DNA from: an uncultured Collinsella sp.
Lineage (GTDB): Bacteria > Actinomycetota > Coriobacteriia > Coriobacteriales > Coriobacteriaceae
Direction: 5' to 3'
Assembly (NCBI GenBank): GCA_958421275.1
Contig: CATZLI010000009.1
Location: 1 to 64,000 of the forward strand
DNA: 64,000 nt
In this document: positions 1-9,770 of the stretch, one piece after another
Position numbering within the stretch: position 1 is the first letter of the stretch
Layout of the letters: each line of letters starts with the position of its first letter
Position numbers and translations under genes: made by a program
Notes under the pieces: generated by a model
What the model was told of the DNA's origin: nothing
Database searches by the model: none
What the model saw: the letters and a program-made list of their open reading frames with translations, nothing else

Positions 1-1433
<1,433 letters not shown>

Positions 1434-1726
1434 TAGAAATTCCCTCTCTCTTGTGCGTTTGCACCGACTCGGCGGTCTGCCGAGCGGTGTTTCGGCTTGT
1501 CTTTCAGGATGTAGTGTATCCCCTTATGGGCCGGAATATACAAAATCTAAGTCAATTCATATAAGATTTCTTATTGCCGAGAGTTTAGGTTCACAAATAC
1601 GCAGGTAGACGCACTGTTTGAGTTCTCGGCAAATCTATCGAGATCTATGTAGAGATGGCTGAGGTTTGGGTCCGAGGGTGCCTGGGGCTGCCTTGCGGAA
1701 AGCTCGTCCCGTTTTGAGCGTGGATT

Positions 1727-1774
1727 CCGGGTCGCAGTTTCCGCTAGCGGGTCCAACCGGAAACTGCGACCCGG
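1727..1774. repeat. Perfect 17-bp inverted repeat with 14-base spacer
   Basis: Arms at 1727-1743 and 1758-1774 are perfect reverse complements (CCGGGTCGCAGTTTCCG in the left arm). The right arm is followed by TTTTCGG, giving it the look of a terminator on the plus strand, but no plus-strand gene precedes it. It resembles the other palindromic intergenic elements in this window and is probably one of them. Confidence 0.75.
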
Positions 1775-1939
1775 TTTTCGGCAAAATAACGGGATGCCCT
1801 TTCCGCAGGCGCGCTCAATAGCTCAATATTTCAAGTCACCTTTAGCTAACATTTGCGCAGCTCAACGGCCCCACCTGCGCGTTTTTTAGTAAACCTTGGC
1901 ATACTCGGCGAACGGTATGAAGATGCCGGTCAGAGGGTA

Positions 1940-1967
1940 TTGCAAACGGTCGCTCCCGTGGTATGTT
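1940..1967 (+). promoter_or_regulatory. Probable sigma-70 promoter of the ferredoxin gene
   Basis: TTGCAA (1940-1945) and TATGTT (1962-1967) are separated by 16 bases and lie about 60 bases before the ferredoxin ATG. No competing promoter of similar quality is seen nearby. Inferred from consensus only. Confidence 0.5.
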
Positions 1968-2028
1968 TTTGCCCGAATCAAACCGGCGCGCATCGCCTGT
2001 AGCGTCGGTCAACAGAGAGGAAACTACC

Positions 2029-2214
2029 ATGGCTCATCCCGTAATTGATGCCGACGAGTGCATCGCTTGTGGCGTTTGCGTCGACTCCTGCCCCGCTGGC
2101 GTTCTGGAGCTCCAGGACGTCGCTACCGTCGCTGACGAGGACTCCTGCGTCGCCTGTGGCGCTTGCCAGGACGCTTGCCCCGCTGGCGCGATCACTGAGA
2201 TCGTCGAGGAGTAA
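2029..2214 (+). CDS. 2[4Fe-4S] ferredoxin, 61 aa
   Basis: Small cytosolic electron carrier of the clostridial bacterial-ferredoxin type. Two near-identical halves each carry the cluster motif C-x2-C-x2-C-x3-C-P (CIACGVCVDSCP and CVACGACQDACP), enough ligands for two [4Fe-4S] clusters. The ATG at 2029 is preceded by AGAGAGG at the right distance; an in-frame ATG further upstream (1963) would add unrelated residues and overlap the promoter, so it is rejected. Its length is normal for the family. It stands alone with its own promoter and terminator. Partners such as pyruvate:ferredoxin oxidoreductase or hydrogenase are plausible in an anaerobe but are not shown by the sequence. Confidence 0.96.
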   Translation: MAHPVIDADECIACGVCVDSCPAGVLELQDVATVADEDSCVACGACQDACPAGAITEIVEE

Positions 2215-2251
2215 CAACTCCCCACTTGCACACTCAAAAGTACACCGTGCA

Positions 2252-2294
2252 CAAAAAAGGAGGCTTCCGCATCGCCGCGGAGGCCTCCTTTTTG
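2252..2294. terminator. Bidirectional rho-independent terminator
   Basis: A GC-rich hairpin built from AAAAAAGGAGGC and GGCCTCCTTTTT has A-runs on one side and T-runs on the other. It can therefore end both the ferredoxin transcript (plus) and the nad operon transcript (minus), which converge here. Confidence 0.85.
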
Positions 2295-2357
2295 TTTGTG
2301 CGGATAACTAATTTGGCACCGCTGCAGATTGCCGCTTAGGGGCGTTTGCAGCATCGG

Positions 2358-2903
2358 CTACGATAGGTCGTCTTCGTAGGGCATGAGGTCAGCCAAGTAG
2401 CCTTTCTCCTTGAGCATGGCCTCGATCTCGTCGAGGGTCTGCTCGTCTTCCGCCGCGATGCGATGGAAGTGGTAGCCGCTCGTCACCGTTAGTAGTGGAA
2501 AGCTCTTGCCGCTCTCGATATCGTGCAGGTAGCGCTCAACATCGCGACGATTGCGGATGTCCAGGTCGGCCGTGATCTTACCGTACACGCGGTGATTGAC
2601 GATCACGTTGAGCACGGCACCACCGGCGTCGACGATACTCGTGAGCTCATCGCCTGCCTGCTCCACGCCGTGGCGAACCTTGACCAAGCGCGTGGGAACA
2701 GCCGGACTGCTCGCCGCCTCCTGCAGCACGTAGCCGCGATTGGTCGCCACGATATCGTGCCCATCGGCGCGCAGCAAGGCGATGTCCTGCACCACGATCT
2801 GGCGGCTCACACCCACCTCACGAGCAAGTGCGCTGCCGGAGACGGGGCCCTTGGCTCGCTCGAGCACGCCCATGATGGCACGGCGACGCTCGCGGGCGTC
2901 CAT
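2358..2903 (-). CDS. niaR: NiaR-family nicotinate-responsive repressor (HTH + 3H domain)
   Basis: Predicted DNA-binding repressor that senses nicotinate and shuts down NAD synthesis genes. Residues 5-60 form a winged HTH of the HTH_11 type (SGSALAREVGVSRQIVVQDI). Residues 72-170 form the 3H domain, named for conserved histidines; H78, H104, H127, H145 and H147 are visible. Length (181 aa) is normal. Its ATG overlaps the nadC stop in a TAATG junction, so it is the last gene of nadA-nadB-nadC-niaR and should be co-transcribed and probably autoregulated through the palindrome before nadA. The NiaR/YrxA family and its control of nad genes are established; the effector here is inferred. Confidence 0.9.
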   Translation of the reverse strand: MDARERRRAIMGVLERAKGPVSGSALAREVGVSRQIVVQDIALLRADGHDIVATNRGYVLQEAASSPAVPTRLVKVRHGVEQAGDELTSIVDAGGAVLNVIVNHRVYGKITADLDIRNRRDVERYLHDIESGKSFPLLTVTSGYHFHRIAAEDEQTLDEIEAMLKEKGYLADLMPYEDDLS

Positions 2904-3763
2904 TATTTACCGTCCAGCAGACGCAGGTGCTTAAGCGAGAGGTCGAGAATCGGCGCAGAGTGCGTCAGGGCGCCCGAGCTAATATAGTCGACACCCAGAT
3001 CGGCCAGGGCGCGAATGTTGTCGGCGTCCACGTTGCCCGAACACTCGGTCTTGGCACGACCGGCGATAAGCTCGATAGCGGCCGCCATGTCGTCATGGGT
3101 CATATTGTCGAGCATGATAATGTCGGCACCGGCTTCCACGGCCTCGCGCACCATGTCCAGGTTCTCGCACTCGATCTCGACCGTCGCAGTAAACGATGCA
3201 TGGGCGCGCGCCATCTCGATTGCACGCGTCACGCCGCCGGCGGCATCGATGTGGTTGTCCTTGAGCATGACGGCCGTCGACAGGTTGTAGCGGTGGTTGC
3301 TGCCGCCGCCGATCTCGACCGCCGCCTTCTCAAACACGCGCATACCCGGCGTGGTCTTGCGCGTGTCGACGAGCACAGTCTTGGTGCCCTCGAGCGCTGC
3401 AGCCATCTGGTGCGTATAGGTAGCGATGCCGCTCATGCGCTGCAGGTAGTTGAGCGCCACACGCTCGCCCGAAAGCAGCACGCGCGCGTCGCCGCGCACC
3501 TGACCCACATGGTCGCCGGCGTGCACCTCGTCGCCATCGGCAACGTCGAGCAGCACCGAGCTCTGCGGATCCAGCAACTCAAAGGTGCGGGCAAACACAT
3601 CCAAGCCGGCGATGATGCCGTCGGCCTTGGCGATAAGCTCCACCGTGGCGGGGCGCGCCGTGGGACACACGCTCGCCGTGCTCACGTCCTCGAACGTGAT
3701 GTCCTCGCGCAGGGCCTGCAGAATCAGATCATCGGCGACGAGCTTCATGGTAATGGGATTCAT
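2903..3763 (-). CDS. nadC: Nicotinate-nucleotide pyrophosphorylase (carboxylating)
   Basis: Quinolinate phosphoribosyltransferase: converts quinolinate and PRPP to nicotinate mononucleotide, CO2 and pyrophosphate, the step joining de novo NAD synthesis to the salvage route. At 286 aa it has the family's usual length. Family signatures are the substrate-binding DTRKTTPG (residues 133-140), GGGSNHR (152-158), KDNHI (168-172), the acidic strand residues VEIECEN and IMLDNM, and the C-terminal SGN loop. It starts 3 bases after the nadB stop and ends in a TAATG overlap with niaR, so translation is likely coupled. The start ATG is the first of two close methionines; the choice changes only five residues. 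Confidence 0.96.
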   Translation of the reverse strand: MNPITMKLVADDLILQALREDITFEDVSTASVCPTARPATVELIAKADGIIAGLDVFARTFELLDPQSSVLLDVADGDEVHAGDHVGQVRGDARVLLSGERVALNYLQRMSGIATYTHQMAAALEGTKTVLVDTRKTTPGMRVFEKAAVEIGGGSNHRYNLSTAVMLKDNHIDAAGGVTRAIEMARAHASFTATVEIECENLDMVREAVEAGADIIMLDNMTHDDMAAAIELIAGRAKTECSGNVDADNIRALADLGVDYISSGALTHSAPILDLSLKHLRLLDGK

Positions 3764-3766
3764 GGT

Positions 3767-5143
3767 CTACTCCTCCACGGCCTGCGTGCCGGCAGCACGG
3801 GCCAAATCATCGATTGCCAGGGTGTCGGCGCTCAGAGCGCGATGACGGCCATCGAGCGCGGGATCGCCCGCCTGCTCCACGGCCAGCGACTCGCCGGTAC
3901 GCATGCACCACGCGGCGCGACGACCCCAGACCAGCGCCTCGAGCAGGCTGTTTGATGCAAGGCGATTCTTGCCGTGAACGCCATTGCAAGCCGTCTCGCC
4001 CGCGGCGTAGAGCTCTGGCATCGAAGTGCGGCCGTCCTTATCGACCCATACGCCGCCCATAAAGTAGTGCTGCGTGGGCGTAACGGGAATGGGCTCGTCC
4101 AAGATGTCGCGACCGTCCTCCAGGCAGCGCGCGCGAATGTTGGCAAAGTGCCCGGTCACCACATCGCGCTCGACGGGGGCAAAACTCAGCCACTCGTGCT
4201 CGGCACCGTCCTGCTTCATCTGCTCGCGAATAGCGGCGGCGACCACATCGCGCGGCTGAAGCTCATCGGTAAAGCGCTCGCCAGCGGCGTTGAGCAAAAT
4301 CGCGCCCTCGCCGCGGCAACTCTCGCTGATCAGGAAGGTGCGACCCGGCTGCGGCGAGAACAGTCCCGTGGGGTGAATCTGCACGTAGTCCAGATGCTCC
4401 ATCTTAATGCCATGCTCCTGAGCGATGTAGCAGGCATCGCCCGTGAGCTGCGGGTAGTTGGTCGAATGGTCGTATACGCCGCCGATGCCGCCCGTTGCCC
4501 ACAGCGTGTGGCGGGCATGGATCTTAAACGGCTCGCCGGCATGCGCGCCCTCGGCGGTATTTACCAGCTCGTCGGCGGGACGAACCGAGTTGTTCTCGTC
4601 CACGGGAACGGCGACGACGCCGGTGCACACCGTGGCACCGTCACGCTCGCCCGTTAGGATGTCGGTCATGGCCACGTGCTCCAAAATCTGCACGTTATCC
4701 AGCTTGCGAACGGCCTGGAGCAGCTTGGTCGTGATCTCCTTGCCGGTAATATCGGCATGGAAGGCGATGCGCGGACGGCTGTGCGCGCCCTCGCGGGTAA
4801 AGTTGAGGCTGCCGTCGGCCTTGCGCTCAAAATCCACGCCCATGGCCAGCAGGTCGTTGATGACCGAGCGGCTCGAGCGAATCATGATGTCGACGCTCTC
4901 GCGGCGGTTCTCGTAGTGGCCGGCGTGCATGGTGTCCTCAAAGAAGGCATCGTAGTCCGAGCCTTCGGGCAGCACGCAAATGCCGCCCTGCGCGAGCATC
5001 GAATCGCACTCATCGACCGAGCCCTTGGAGAGCATGATCACGCGCGTGCTCGTCGGCAGGTTGAGAGCTGCGTACAGGCCCGCCACGCCGCAGCCGGCAA
5101 TAACGACGTCGCACTCCATGTCGGGGTATTGTTTGGTTTTCAC
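3767..5143 (-). CDS. nadB: L-aspartate oxidase
   Basis: FAD enzyme of the succinate dehydrogenase/fumarate reductase flavoprotein family that oxidises L-aspartate to iminoaspartate, the substrate of NadA. The N-terminal Rossmann motif is GCGVAG (residues 17-22). Further flavoprotein landmarks are LAQGGIC, HPTGL, SCRGEGAILLN and the C-terminal ELYAAGETACNGVHG region that closes on FAD. I chose the GTG at 5143 because GGGAGAGG lies six bases upstream; ATG at 5119 would trim the N-terminus just before the FAD motif. The product is 458 aa, shorter than many NadB proteins, lacking much of the C-terminal helical extension. In anaerobes fumarate rather than oxygen is the likely electron acceptor (family knowledge). 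Confidence 0.94.
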   Translation of the reverse strand: MKTKQYPDMECDVVIAGCGVAGLYAALNLPTSTRVIMLSKGSVDECDSMLAQGGICVLPEGSDYDAFFEDTMHAGHYENRRESVDIMIRSSRSVINDLLAMGVDFERKADGSLNFTREGAHSRPRIAFHADITGKEITTKLLQAVRKLDNVQILEHVAMTDILTGERDGATVCTGVVAVPVDENNSVRPADELVNTAEGAHAGEPFKIHARHTLWATGGIGGVYDHSTNYPQLTGDACYIAQEHGIKMEHLDYVQIHPTGLFSPQPGRTFLISESCRGEGAILLNAAGERFTDELQPRDVVAAAIREQMKQDGAEHEWLSFAPVERDVVTGHFANIRARCLEDGRDILDEPIPVTPTQHYFMGGVWVDKDGRTSMPELYAAGETACNGVHGKNRLASNSLLEALVWGRRAAWCMRTGESLAVEQAGDPALDGRHRALSADTLAIDDLARAAGTQAVEE

Positions 5144-5199
5144 AGGAATCCTCTCCCTTGTAATGTGGCATAAGGGACTGCCCCTCATGTCACATTGTT

Positions 5200-6225
5200 C
5201 TAGCGCGCTGCGTACTCGAGCATACGGTCGAGCGTAAGTTTTGCCTGGTCGGCAGCCTCGTCCGACACACCGATCTGCACCTCGCCCTCGCCCGTCTCCA
5301 GGCAGCGCACGAGCTTTTCGAGCGTGATGAGATCCATGTTGACGCAGGTGGGCTGCACCGCGGGGAAGTAGAACTTCTTGCCGGTGCCCTGGCAGCGGCG
5401 CTCGAGCTCGTAGAGCACGCCGCGGACCGTCACGATAATGAACTCGCTCGCGTCGGACTCCTCGGCGTACTTGATGATGCCGGCGGTGGAGCCGATGTAG
5501 TCGGCCTCGGCCAGGACGTCGGCCTTGCACTCAGGATGCGCCAGCACGAGCGCGTCGGGGTGGGCCTCCGTCGCGTCGACGATCTGCTCGACGGTGATAA
5601 TGTGATGGCGCGGGCAGTAGCCGTTGTTGAGGATGATGTGCTTTTGCGGCACCTGCTCGGCTACGAAGCGGCCCAGGTTTTGGTCGGGAATGAACAGGAT
5701 ATGCTGCTGCGGCAGCTCGGACACGATCTTGACGGCATTGGAGCTGGTGACGCACACGTCGCTCCAGCTCTTGATCTCGACCGTGGAGTTGACGTAGCAC
5801 ACCACGGCCAGGTCGTCGCCGTACTCGGCGCGCGCCGCGTCGACCGTCTCGCGCTTGACCATGTGAGCCATGGGGCAGTCCGCGCCCGGCTCGGGCAGCA
5901 GCACGGTCTTAGTGGGATTGAGCAGCTTGGCGCTCTCGCCCATAAACTCCACGCCGCACAGCACGATGGTCCGCTGTGGCAGGCTCTTGGCGAGCTTGGC
6001 CAGGTAGAAGCTGTCGCCGACGTAATCGGCAACGGCTTGGACCTCGGGCGCCACGTAGTAGTGCGCCAGGATTACCGCGTCACGTTGGGTTTTTAGTTGC
6101 TGAATGGCCTCGACGAGTTCTGCGGGCACCAGTGCCACGCGCTCCGTTGCCGTCGTTGCCGATGCCAGGCCGGCCGCGATATCGCGTGCAAGCTCCGACG
6201 CATCCATGTTCGCGCTCTGTGCCAT
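5200..6225 (-). CDS. nadA: Quinolinate synthase
   Basis: [4Fe-4S] enzyme that condenses iminoaspartate with dihydroxyacetone phosphate to give quinolinate. The three cluster cysteines expected in the family sit in VLCGVEFMGESAK, NGYCPRHH and QPTCVNM, one in each of the three similar domains. HPECKADV and STAGIIKYA are further family motifs. ATG at 6225 is chosen because AGAGAGGGG is five bases upstream; a TTG one codon earlier is possible. It is the first gene of the nad operon, 56 bases ahead of nadB. That gap contains a short palindrome (AATGTG...CACATT) that looks like a dispersed repeat. Confidence 0.96.
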   Translation of the reverse strand: MAQSANMDASELARDIAAGLASATTATERVALVPAELVEAIQQLKTQRDAVILAHYYVAPEVQAVADYVGDSFYLAKLAKSLPQRTIVLCGVEFMGESAKLLNPTKTVLLPEPGADCPMAHMVKRETVDAARAEYGDDLAVVCYVNSTVEIKSWSDVCVTSSNAVKIVSELPQQHILFIPDQNLGRFVAEQVPQKHIILNNGYCPRHHIITVEQIVDATEAHPDALVLAHPECKADVLAEADYIGSTAGIIKYAEESDASEFIIVTVRGVLYELERRCQGTGKKFYFPAVQPTCVNMDLITLEKLVRCLETGEGEVQIGVSDEAADQAKLTLDRMLEYAAR

Positions 6226-6260
6226 CAAGGCCCCTCTCTTTTGGCGAATCTTGGGGCTTT

Positions 6261-6310
6261 AGTATGACACCTAGGTTTACAGCTGACAAGACAGCTGTAA
6301 ACCTAGGTGT
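6261..6310 (-). promoter_or_regulatory. nad operon promoter overlapped by a large palindromic operator (probable NiaR site)
   Basis: Read on the minus strand, TTGTCA (6284-6289) and CATACT (6261-6266) are separated by exactly 17 bases, a good sigma-70 promoter about 35-40 bases before nadA. A perfect 19-bp inverted repeat (arms 6267-6285 and 6292-6310, spacer of 6) covers the -35 box and the whole spacer. Inside it, ACAGCTG and CAGCTGT resemble the paired ACA..TGT half-sites described for NiaR operators. Since niaR is the last gene of this operon, a repressor site here is the simplest reading; binding has not been shown. Confidence 0.75.
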
Positions 6311-6517
6311 AAAGTTGAAATAAAGATTCAATCATGTGGCAGGTCCATTTTTGAACTGGCAAGCTGAGGCTAGCCGAGCTCTCGATAGCGCAGGAGGCAT
6401 CTTTCGCCACCGCAATACCGCTTGGCGCGAGTTGCACGCCGTGGGGCGCAAACGGTCCGCACCTCCGCAAGCGGCGCGTGCCCGATGTGGCAAAATCGAA
6501 CTACTTAAGGGGGCCGA

Positions 6518-7240
6518 ATGCTCAAGATTATTGCCTGCGACGATGACGTCGCTTTTCTAGATAGACTGCACCGAATGATCGATCGTTGGTCGACCGAGAC
6601 GGGCACGGCGGTCGATGTTGCGCTCGTCACGCGCGGCGAGGACCTACTGGCCCGCCATGCCGCATCGCGCGCCGACATCATTCTGCTCGACATGATCATG
6701 CCGCTCGTCAACGGCATGGACACCGCACGCGAATTGCGCCAGGCCGATACCGCCGTGCGCCTGGTGTTCCTCACCTCGTCGCCCGAGTTCGCACTGGAGT
6801 CCTACGAGGTCCGTGCCTTCGACTATCTGCTCAAGCCCGTGACTTACGAACGCCTGGCGCAGTTACTCGACGAGCTTTCGAGCATGCGCCCGGCGGCAAC
6901 CGACGAGCTCGTGATCAAAACGTCCTTTGGCTACCACGCCCTGCGCCTGTCCGACATCGAATATGCCGAGGCGCGCAACAAGCACGTGGTCTTCCACCTG
7001 CGCGACGGACGCGATATCGAGGCACTCGAGTCGTTCCGCAGCGTCGAGGACCGCTTGGAGCAAAACGCGGTCTTCTTTAAATGCCACCGCAGCTACCAGG
7101 TCAACCTGCGCAATATCGATCACTTTGACCGCACGGACATCGTCATGCGCTCGGGCGCTTGCATCCCGCTTTCGCGCAGCTGCAAGCAGGGATTCCAAGA
7201 CGCCTACTTTGCGGTGCGCTTTGAGGGTGGAAGACACTGA
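6518..7240 (+). CDS. LytTR-family response regulator
   Basis: Cytosolic two-component regulator of 240 aa. The N-terminal receiver domain has the acidic pocket CDDD (residues 7-10), the phosphorylatable Asp58 in LLDMIMP, and a conserved lysine in LLKPV. The C-terminal half (about 130-235) is a LytTR DNA-binding domain, with ARNKHVVFHL, FFKCHRSYQVNL and IPLSRSCKQGF typical of it. ATG at 6518 follows AAGGGGG. The stop overlaps the start of the downstream histidine kinase in TGATG, so the two form a cognate pair of the AgrA/AgrC or LytR/LytS class. No peptide-pheromone gene is seen next to them, so the signal is unknown. Confidence 0.93.
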   Translation: MLKIIACDDDVAFLDRLHRMIDRWSTETGTAVDVALVTRGEDLLARHAASRADIILLDMIMPLVNGMDTARELRQADTAVRLVFLTSSPEFALESYEVRAFDYLLKPVTYERLAQLLDELSSMRPAATDELVIKTSFGYHALRLSDIEYAEARNKHVVFHLRDGRDIEALESFRSVEDRLEQNAVFFKCHRSYQVNLRNIDHFDRTDIVMRSGACIPLSRSCKQGFQDAYFAVRFEGGRH

Positions 7241-8517
7241 TGGTCTCCTCGGTCGAAATGATCCTTTGGGCAATCCACCACGCCACGACGTTGCTCTTTG
7301 GCGTCTTTGCCTCGGCGGCGCTGTGCGGTATCGAGATCAACCGGCGTCATGCGCTTGAACTGGTGCTGGTCGGCGCCGTAACCGGATGCGCATTTGGCCT
7401 CGCCAATGCCGTCGGCGGAGAGCTTTTCGCCCGCCAGGTATATCCGCTCGTCGTGCATCTGCCGCTCATCATCTATTTGTGCGCGCGCTACCGCCTGAGC
7501 CCGCTGCTTGCCGTGCTCGGCATTACGAGTGCCTATCTGAGCTGCCAGTTCAGCAATTGGATGGGCATCGCCGCATTTGCCGCAACCGATTCTCAGATCG
7601 CGTACTATCTGGCGCGCATCGCGACCACACTCGCCGTCTTTGCCGTCCTGCTGCATTGGGCCGGCGACATCGGTCCGCGCTTGGCGATTAAAAGCACCAC
7701 CGAGCTGGGCATCCTTTTAATCCTGCCGCTCGTCTATTACGTCTTTGACTATGCCACCAACGTCTACACCACGCTGTTCCACTCGGGCTCGGTGGTGACG
7801 GTTGAGTTTTTGGCCTTTGCACTCTGCGCGTTCTACCTTATGTTCCTCGCCGTCTACCTGCGTGAATACGAAGAAAAGGAAACCGCCGAGCGAGAGCGCT
7901 GGATGCTCGAAACCCGCGACAGCGCCGCCATCAAAGAGCTCGAGGCTTGGCGTCAATCTGGGCGCGAGCTGTCGATTCTGCGCCACGACATGCGCCACTT
8001 CCTACGCGGCCTGGCCGCTTTAATTGAGGAGGGCCACACCGACGAGGCGCTCGATCGCATCGACGAACTCTGCGAAGCCGGCGACCGCACCGCCGTACGC
8101 CGCTTCTGCGCCAACGAGACCGTAAACATCGCGCTTTCGTCATTTAACTCGGATATCAATAGAAACGGCATTACCGCCAACCTGCGCGCCGCCGTACCCG
8201 AAACCATCCACGTAGGTGACGCCGACCTGTTTAGCGTGCTCTCAAATGCCTTGGAAAACGCTATCACCGCCGCAAGCGCCGCACCCCAAGGAAAGCGATT
8301 CGTCGACCTTGACCTGCGATTAGAGGACGGCCAGCTGCTGCTGTTAGTTTCCAATACGTTTGACCGCGCGCCGCGCATGGTCGACGGCATGCCCGTGACC
8401 CGGCATGCGGGCCACGGCTTTGGCACCAGGAGCATCAAACTTGCCGTGGAGCGCATGAATGGCAACTGTCAGTTCCGCATTAGCGGCGATCGGTTTGAGC
8501 TGCGCGCTGTGATGTAG
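7240..8517 (+). CDS. Membrane sensor histidine kinase, AgrC/GHKL type
   Basis: A 425-aa kinase with an N-terminal membrane domain of about six helices (residues 1-215), then a short coiled linker rich in Glu and Arg. The kinase core has the H-box RHDMRHFLRG, whose second His is the likely phosphorylation site. The ATP-binding GHKL domain follows, with N-box NALENAITAA and the C-terminal GHGFGTRSIKL glycine box. This arrangement (RHDxxH, short DHp, HATPase_c_5) is that of AgrC-like quorum-sensing kinases. It overlaps the LytTR regulator gene by one base and must be translated with it. The ligand is not predictable from sequence. Confidence 0.9.
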   Translation: MVSSVEMILWAIHHATTLLFGVFASAALCGIEINRRHALELVLVGAVTGCAFGLANAVGGELFARQVYPLVVHLPLIIYLCARYRLSPLLAVLGITSAYLSCQFSNWMGIAAFAATDSQIAYYLARIATTLAVFAVLLHWAGDIGPRLAIKSTTELGILLILPLVYYVFDYATNVYTTLFHSGSVVTVEFLAFALCAFYLMFLAVYLREYEEKETAERERWMLETRDSAAIKELEAWRQSGRELSILRHDMRHFLRGLAALIEEGHTDEALDRIDELCEAGDRTAVRRFCANETVNIALSSFNSDINRNGITANLRAAVPETIHVGDADLFSVLSNALENAITAASAAPQGKRFVDLDLRLEDGQLLLLVSNTFDRAPRMVDGMPVTRHAGHGFGTRSIKLAVERMNGNCQFRISGDRFELRAVM

Positions 8518-8581
8518 AAGTGCGGCGCCGATCTCGAGGCGCGCCTTGCCCGCCAGGCAATCGCTCGCCGGCGCCAATCCG

Positions 8582-9157
8582 CTACAGCGGAGCGGCCGCC
8601 GGGGTCAGTTGCTTGATGTATGCCCACATGCGCTGCTTAGCGGCCTTGTCGGTGAGTGCCGCCTCAAAGCCGTCGAGCGCGAGCACGCGGCGGCCCTGCA
8701 CATGGGCGACCAGGCCGGGCTTGAGCATGGCGGTGTCGAAGTCATCGATCGCCACGAGCATATCGGCATAGGTCTCGCGCATGGCATCAGCCGCGTTGTT
8801 GTCGAGCAGTAGCACCGCCTCGGGGTCCAAGGCCTCAAGCGCCTCGCGGAACAGCTCGCACGGCAGAGTCTCGCCCACCGCGATCGCTCCGTCACCCACG
8901 CCGGCGACGCTTGCCAGCACGCAAAAATCCTCGGGCGCGTAGCCGATGGCCCCAAGCGCCTTGCGCAACGCCGCGCCATCCGGGCCGGCGGCAAGCTCGC
9001 CACCCGAACGCTCGGCCTCGTCCAAATCGCCTTTGACCAGCACAATCGGCGAGCACGCGTTGCCCGCGATACGCACGCCGCGACCCGCGAGCGATGCGAG
9101 CTCCTGCTCGGTCGCCTGGGCGATGGCTTCTTTTTTCTGGCTTTGTGACGTGGGCAT
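8582..9157 (-). CDS. Uracil-DNA-glycosylase-fold protein, degenerate (191 aa)
   Basis: The order of motifs matches family-4 uracil-DNA glycosylase but the key residues are gone. VRIAGNACSPIVLVKGD lines up with the VfGeGnpdA-lmfVGEaPG segment, ALRKALGAIGYAPEDFCVL with the LdklLaaiGL segment, and EALDPEAVLLLDNNAA with the strand before the central motif. GRRVLALDGFEAALTDKAAK lines up with the C-terminal 'yHPs-LLr-p-Kr-W' segment. The four iron-sulfur cysteines, the GEAPG motif and the catalytic HPS are not conserved, so repair activity is unlikely. ATG at 9157 is chosen for GGAGAGCGC directly before it; it also lies downstream of a TATAAT box. The assignment is by eye and could be wrong; it may be annotated elsewhere as hypothetical. 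Confidence 0.6.
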   Translation of the reverse strand: MPTSQSQKKEAIAQATEQELASLAGRGVRIAGNACSPIVLVKGDLDEAERSGGELAAGPDGAALRKALGAIGYAPEDFCVLASVAGVGDGAIAVGETLPCELFREALEALDPEAVLLLDNNAADAMRETYADMLVAIDDFDTAMLKPGLVAHVQGRRVLALDGFEAALTDKAAKQRMWAYIKQLTPAAAPL

Positions 9158-9185
9158 GCGCTCTCCAATCGTTTGCGTGGCCACC

Positions 9186-9230
9186 ATTATATAAAAGAGC
9201 CGCCCGCGAGTGGTTGCTTTGCGGGCGGCT
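9186..9230 (-). promoter_or_regulatory. Minus-strand -10 box directly behind a GC-rich hairpin, in the divergent region before trxA
   Basis: On the minus strand a 10-bp stem (AGCCGCCCGC with GCGGGCGGCT, 9198-9230) is followed by CTTTTATATAATGG, which contains a consensus TATAAT at 9186-9191. The hairpin has a T-rich tail, so it reads either as a terminator for antisense transcription arriving from trxA or as part of the promoter region of the glycosylase-like gene. No good -35 box is seen. Confidence 0.45.
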
Positions 9231-9293
9231 GGGTATAAGCACGGTCGTACTGAGTTTTACGCGGCCGGACCGCGTCGCATTATGGAGGTCACC

Positions 9294-9614
9294 ATGGCTG
9301 ACATTAATCAGATTACCCCCGAGAACTTCGATTCCATCGTTAACGACAGTCTGCCCGTGCTGGTCGATTTTTGGGCACCGTGGTGCGGGCCCTGTCGATC
9401 CCTCTCGCCCATCGTTGACGAGGTTGCCGATGAGCTGGCGGGCAAGCTTGCCGTTGCCAAATGCAACGTCGACGACAACCAGGACCTGGCCATGAAGTAT
9501 GGCGTCATGAGCATCCCCACGCTGATTGTGTTTAAGAACGGCGAGGAGATTGACCGCTCGGTTGGCGCTCTGCCCAAGGCGAGGCTGCAGGCGCTGCTGG
9601 AGAAGCATCTGTAA
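9294..9614 (+). CDS. trxA: Thioredoxin
   Basis: Cytosolic disulfide reductase of 106 aa. The active site is W-C-G-P-C at residues 30-34, preceded by the strand VLVDFWAP; the conserved cis-proline lies in MSIPTLIVFKNG. Length and fold order are those of ordinary TrxA. The ATG at 9294 has GGAGG five bases upstream; longer open frame upstream has no family similarity and is rejected. It is a single-gene unit ended by a hairpin at 9737-9770. The thioredoxin reductase gene is not in the window. Confidence 0.97.
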   Translation: MADINQITPENFDSIVNDSLPVLVDFWAPWCGPCRSLSPIVDEVADELAGKLAVAKCNVDDNQDLAMKYGVMSIPTLIVFKNGEEIDRSVGALPKARLQALLEKHL

Positions 9615-9736
9615 TACGCTTGTTACATGGTGCCGTCTGCCTGCCGTCCATGAGCGCTTTTGCACCGCTCGCCGGACTTCTGGATGCACCAAGTGCAACC
9701 ACGGATAGTATGGTAGTCACAAACAGCCCCCAGTGA

Positions 9737-9770
9737 ACGGGTGCGGGTCGCACAGACTCGCACCCGTTTT
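9737..9770 (+). terminator. Rho-independent terminator after trxA
   Basis: Stem ACGGGTGCG (9737-9745) with CGCACCCGT (9759-9767), followed by a run of T. It separates trxA from the nickel-related cluster. Confidence 0.8.

Larger units (their letters stand above)
1434..2028. other. Intergenic region between divergent dnaK and ferredoxin genes
   Basis: About 595 bases without a convincing gene. The left third (1434-1580) must hold the dnaK promoter and 5' UTR; it is locally AT-rich around 1540-1575. The middle carries a perfect 17-bp inverted repeat (listed separately). The right end carries a plausible sigma-70 promoter for the ferredoxin. Short open frames here have no ribosome binding site and no family features. 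Confidence 0.6.

Noticed and set aside
1434..1570. CIRCE or HAIR heat-shock operator before dnaK
   Set aside because: I searched for TTAGCACTC/GAGTGCTAA and CTTGAGT/ACTCAAG; neither is present in recognisable form.
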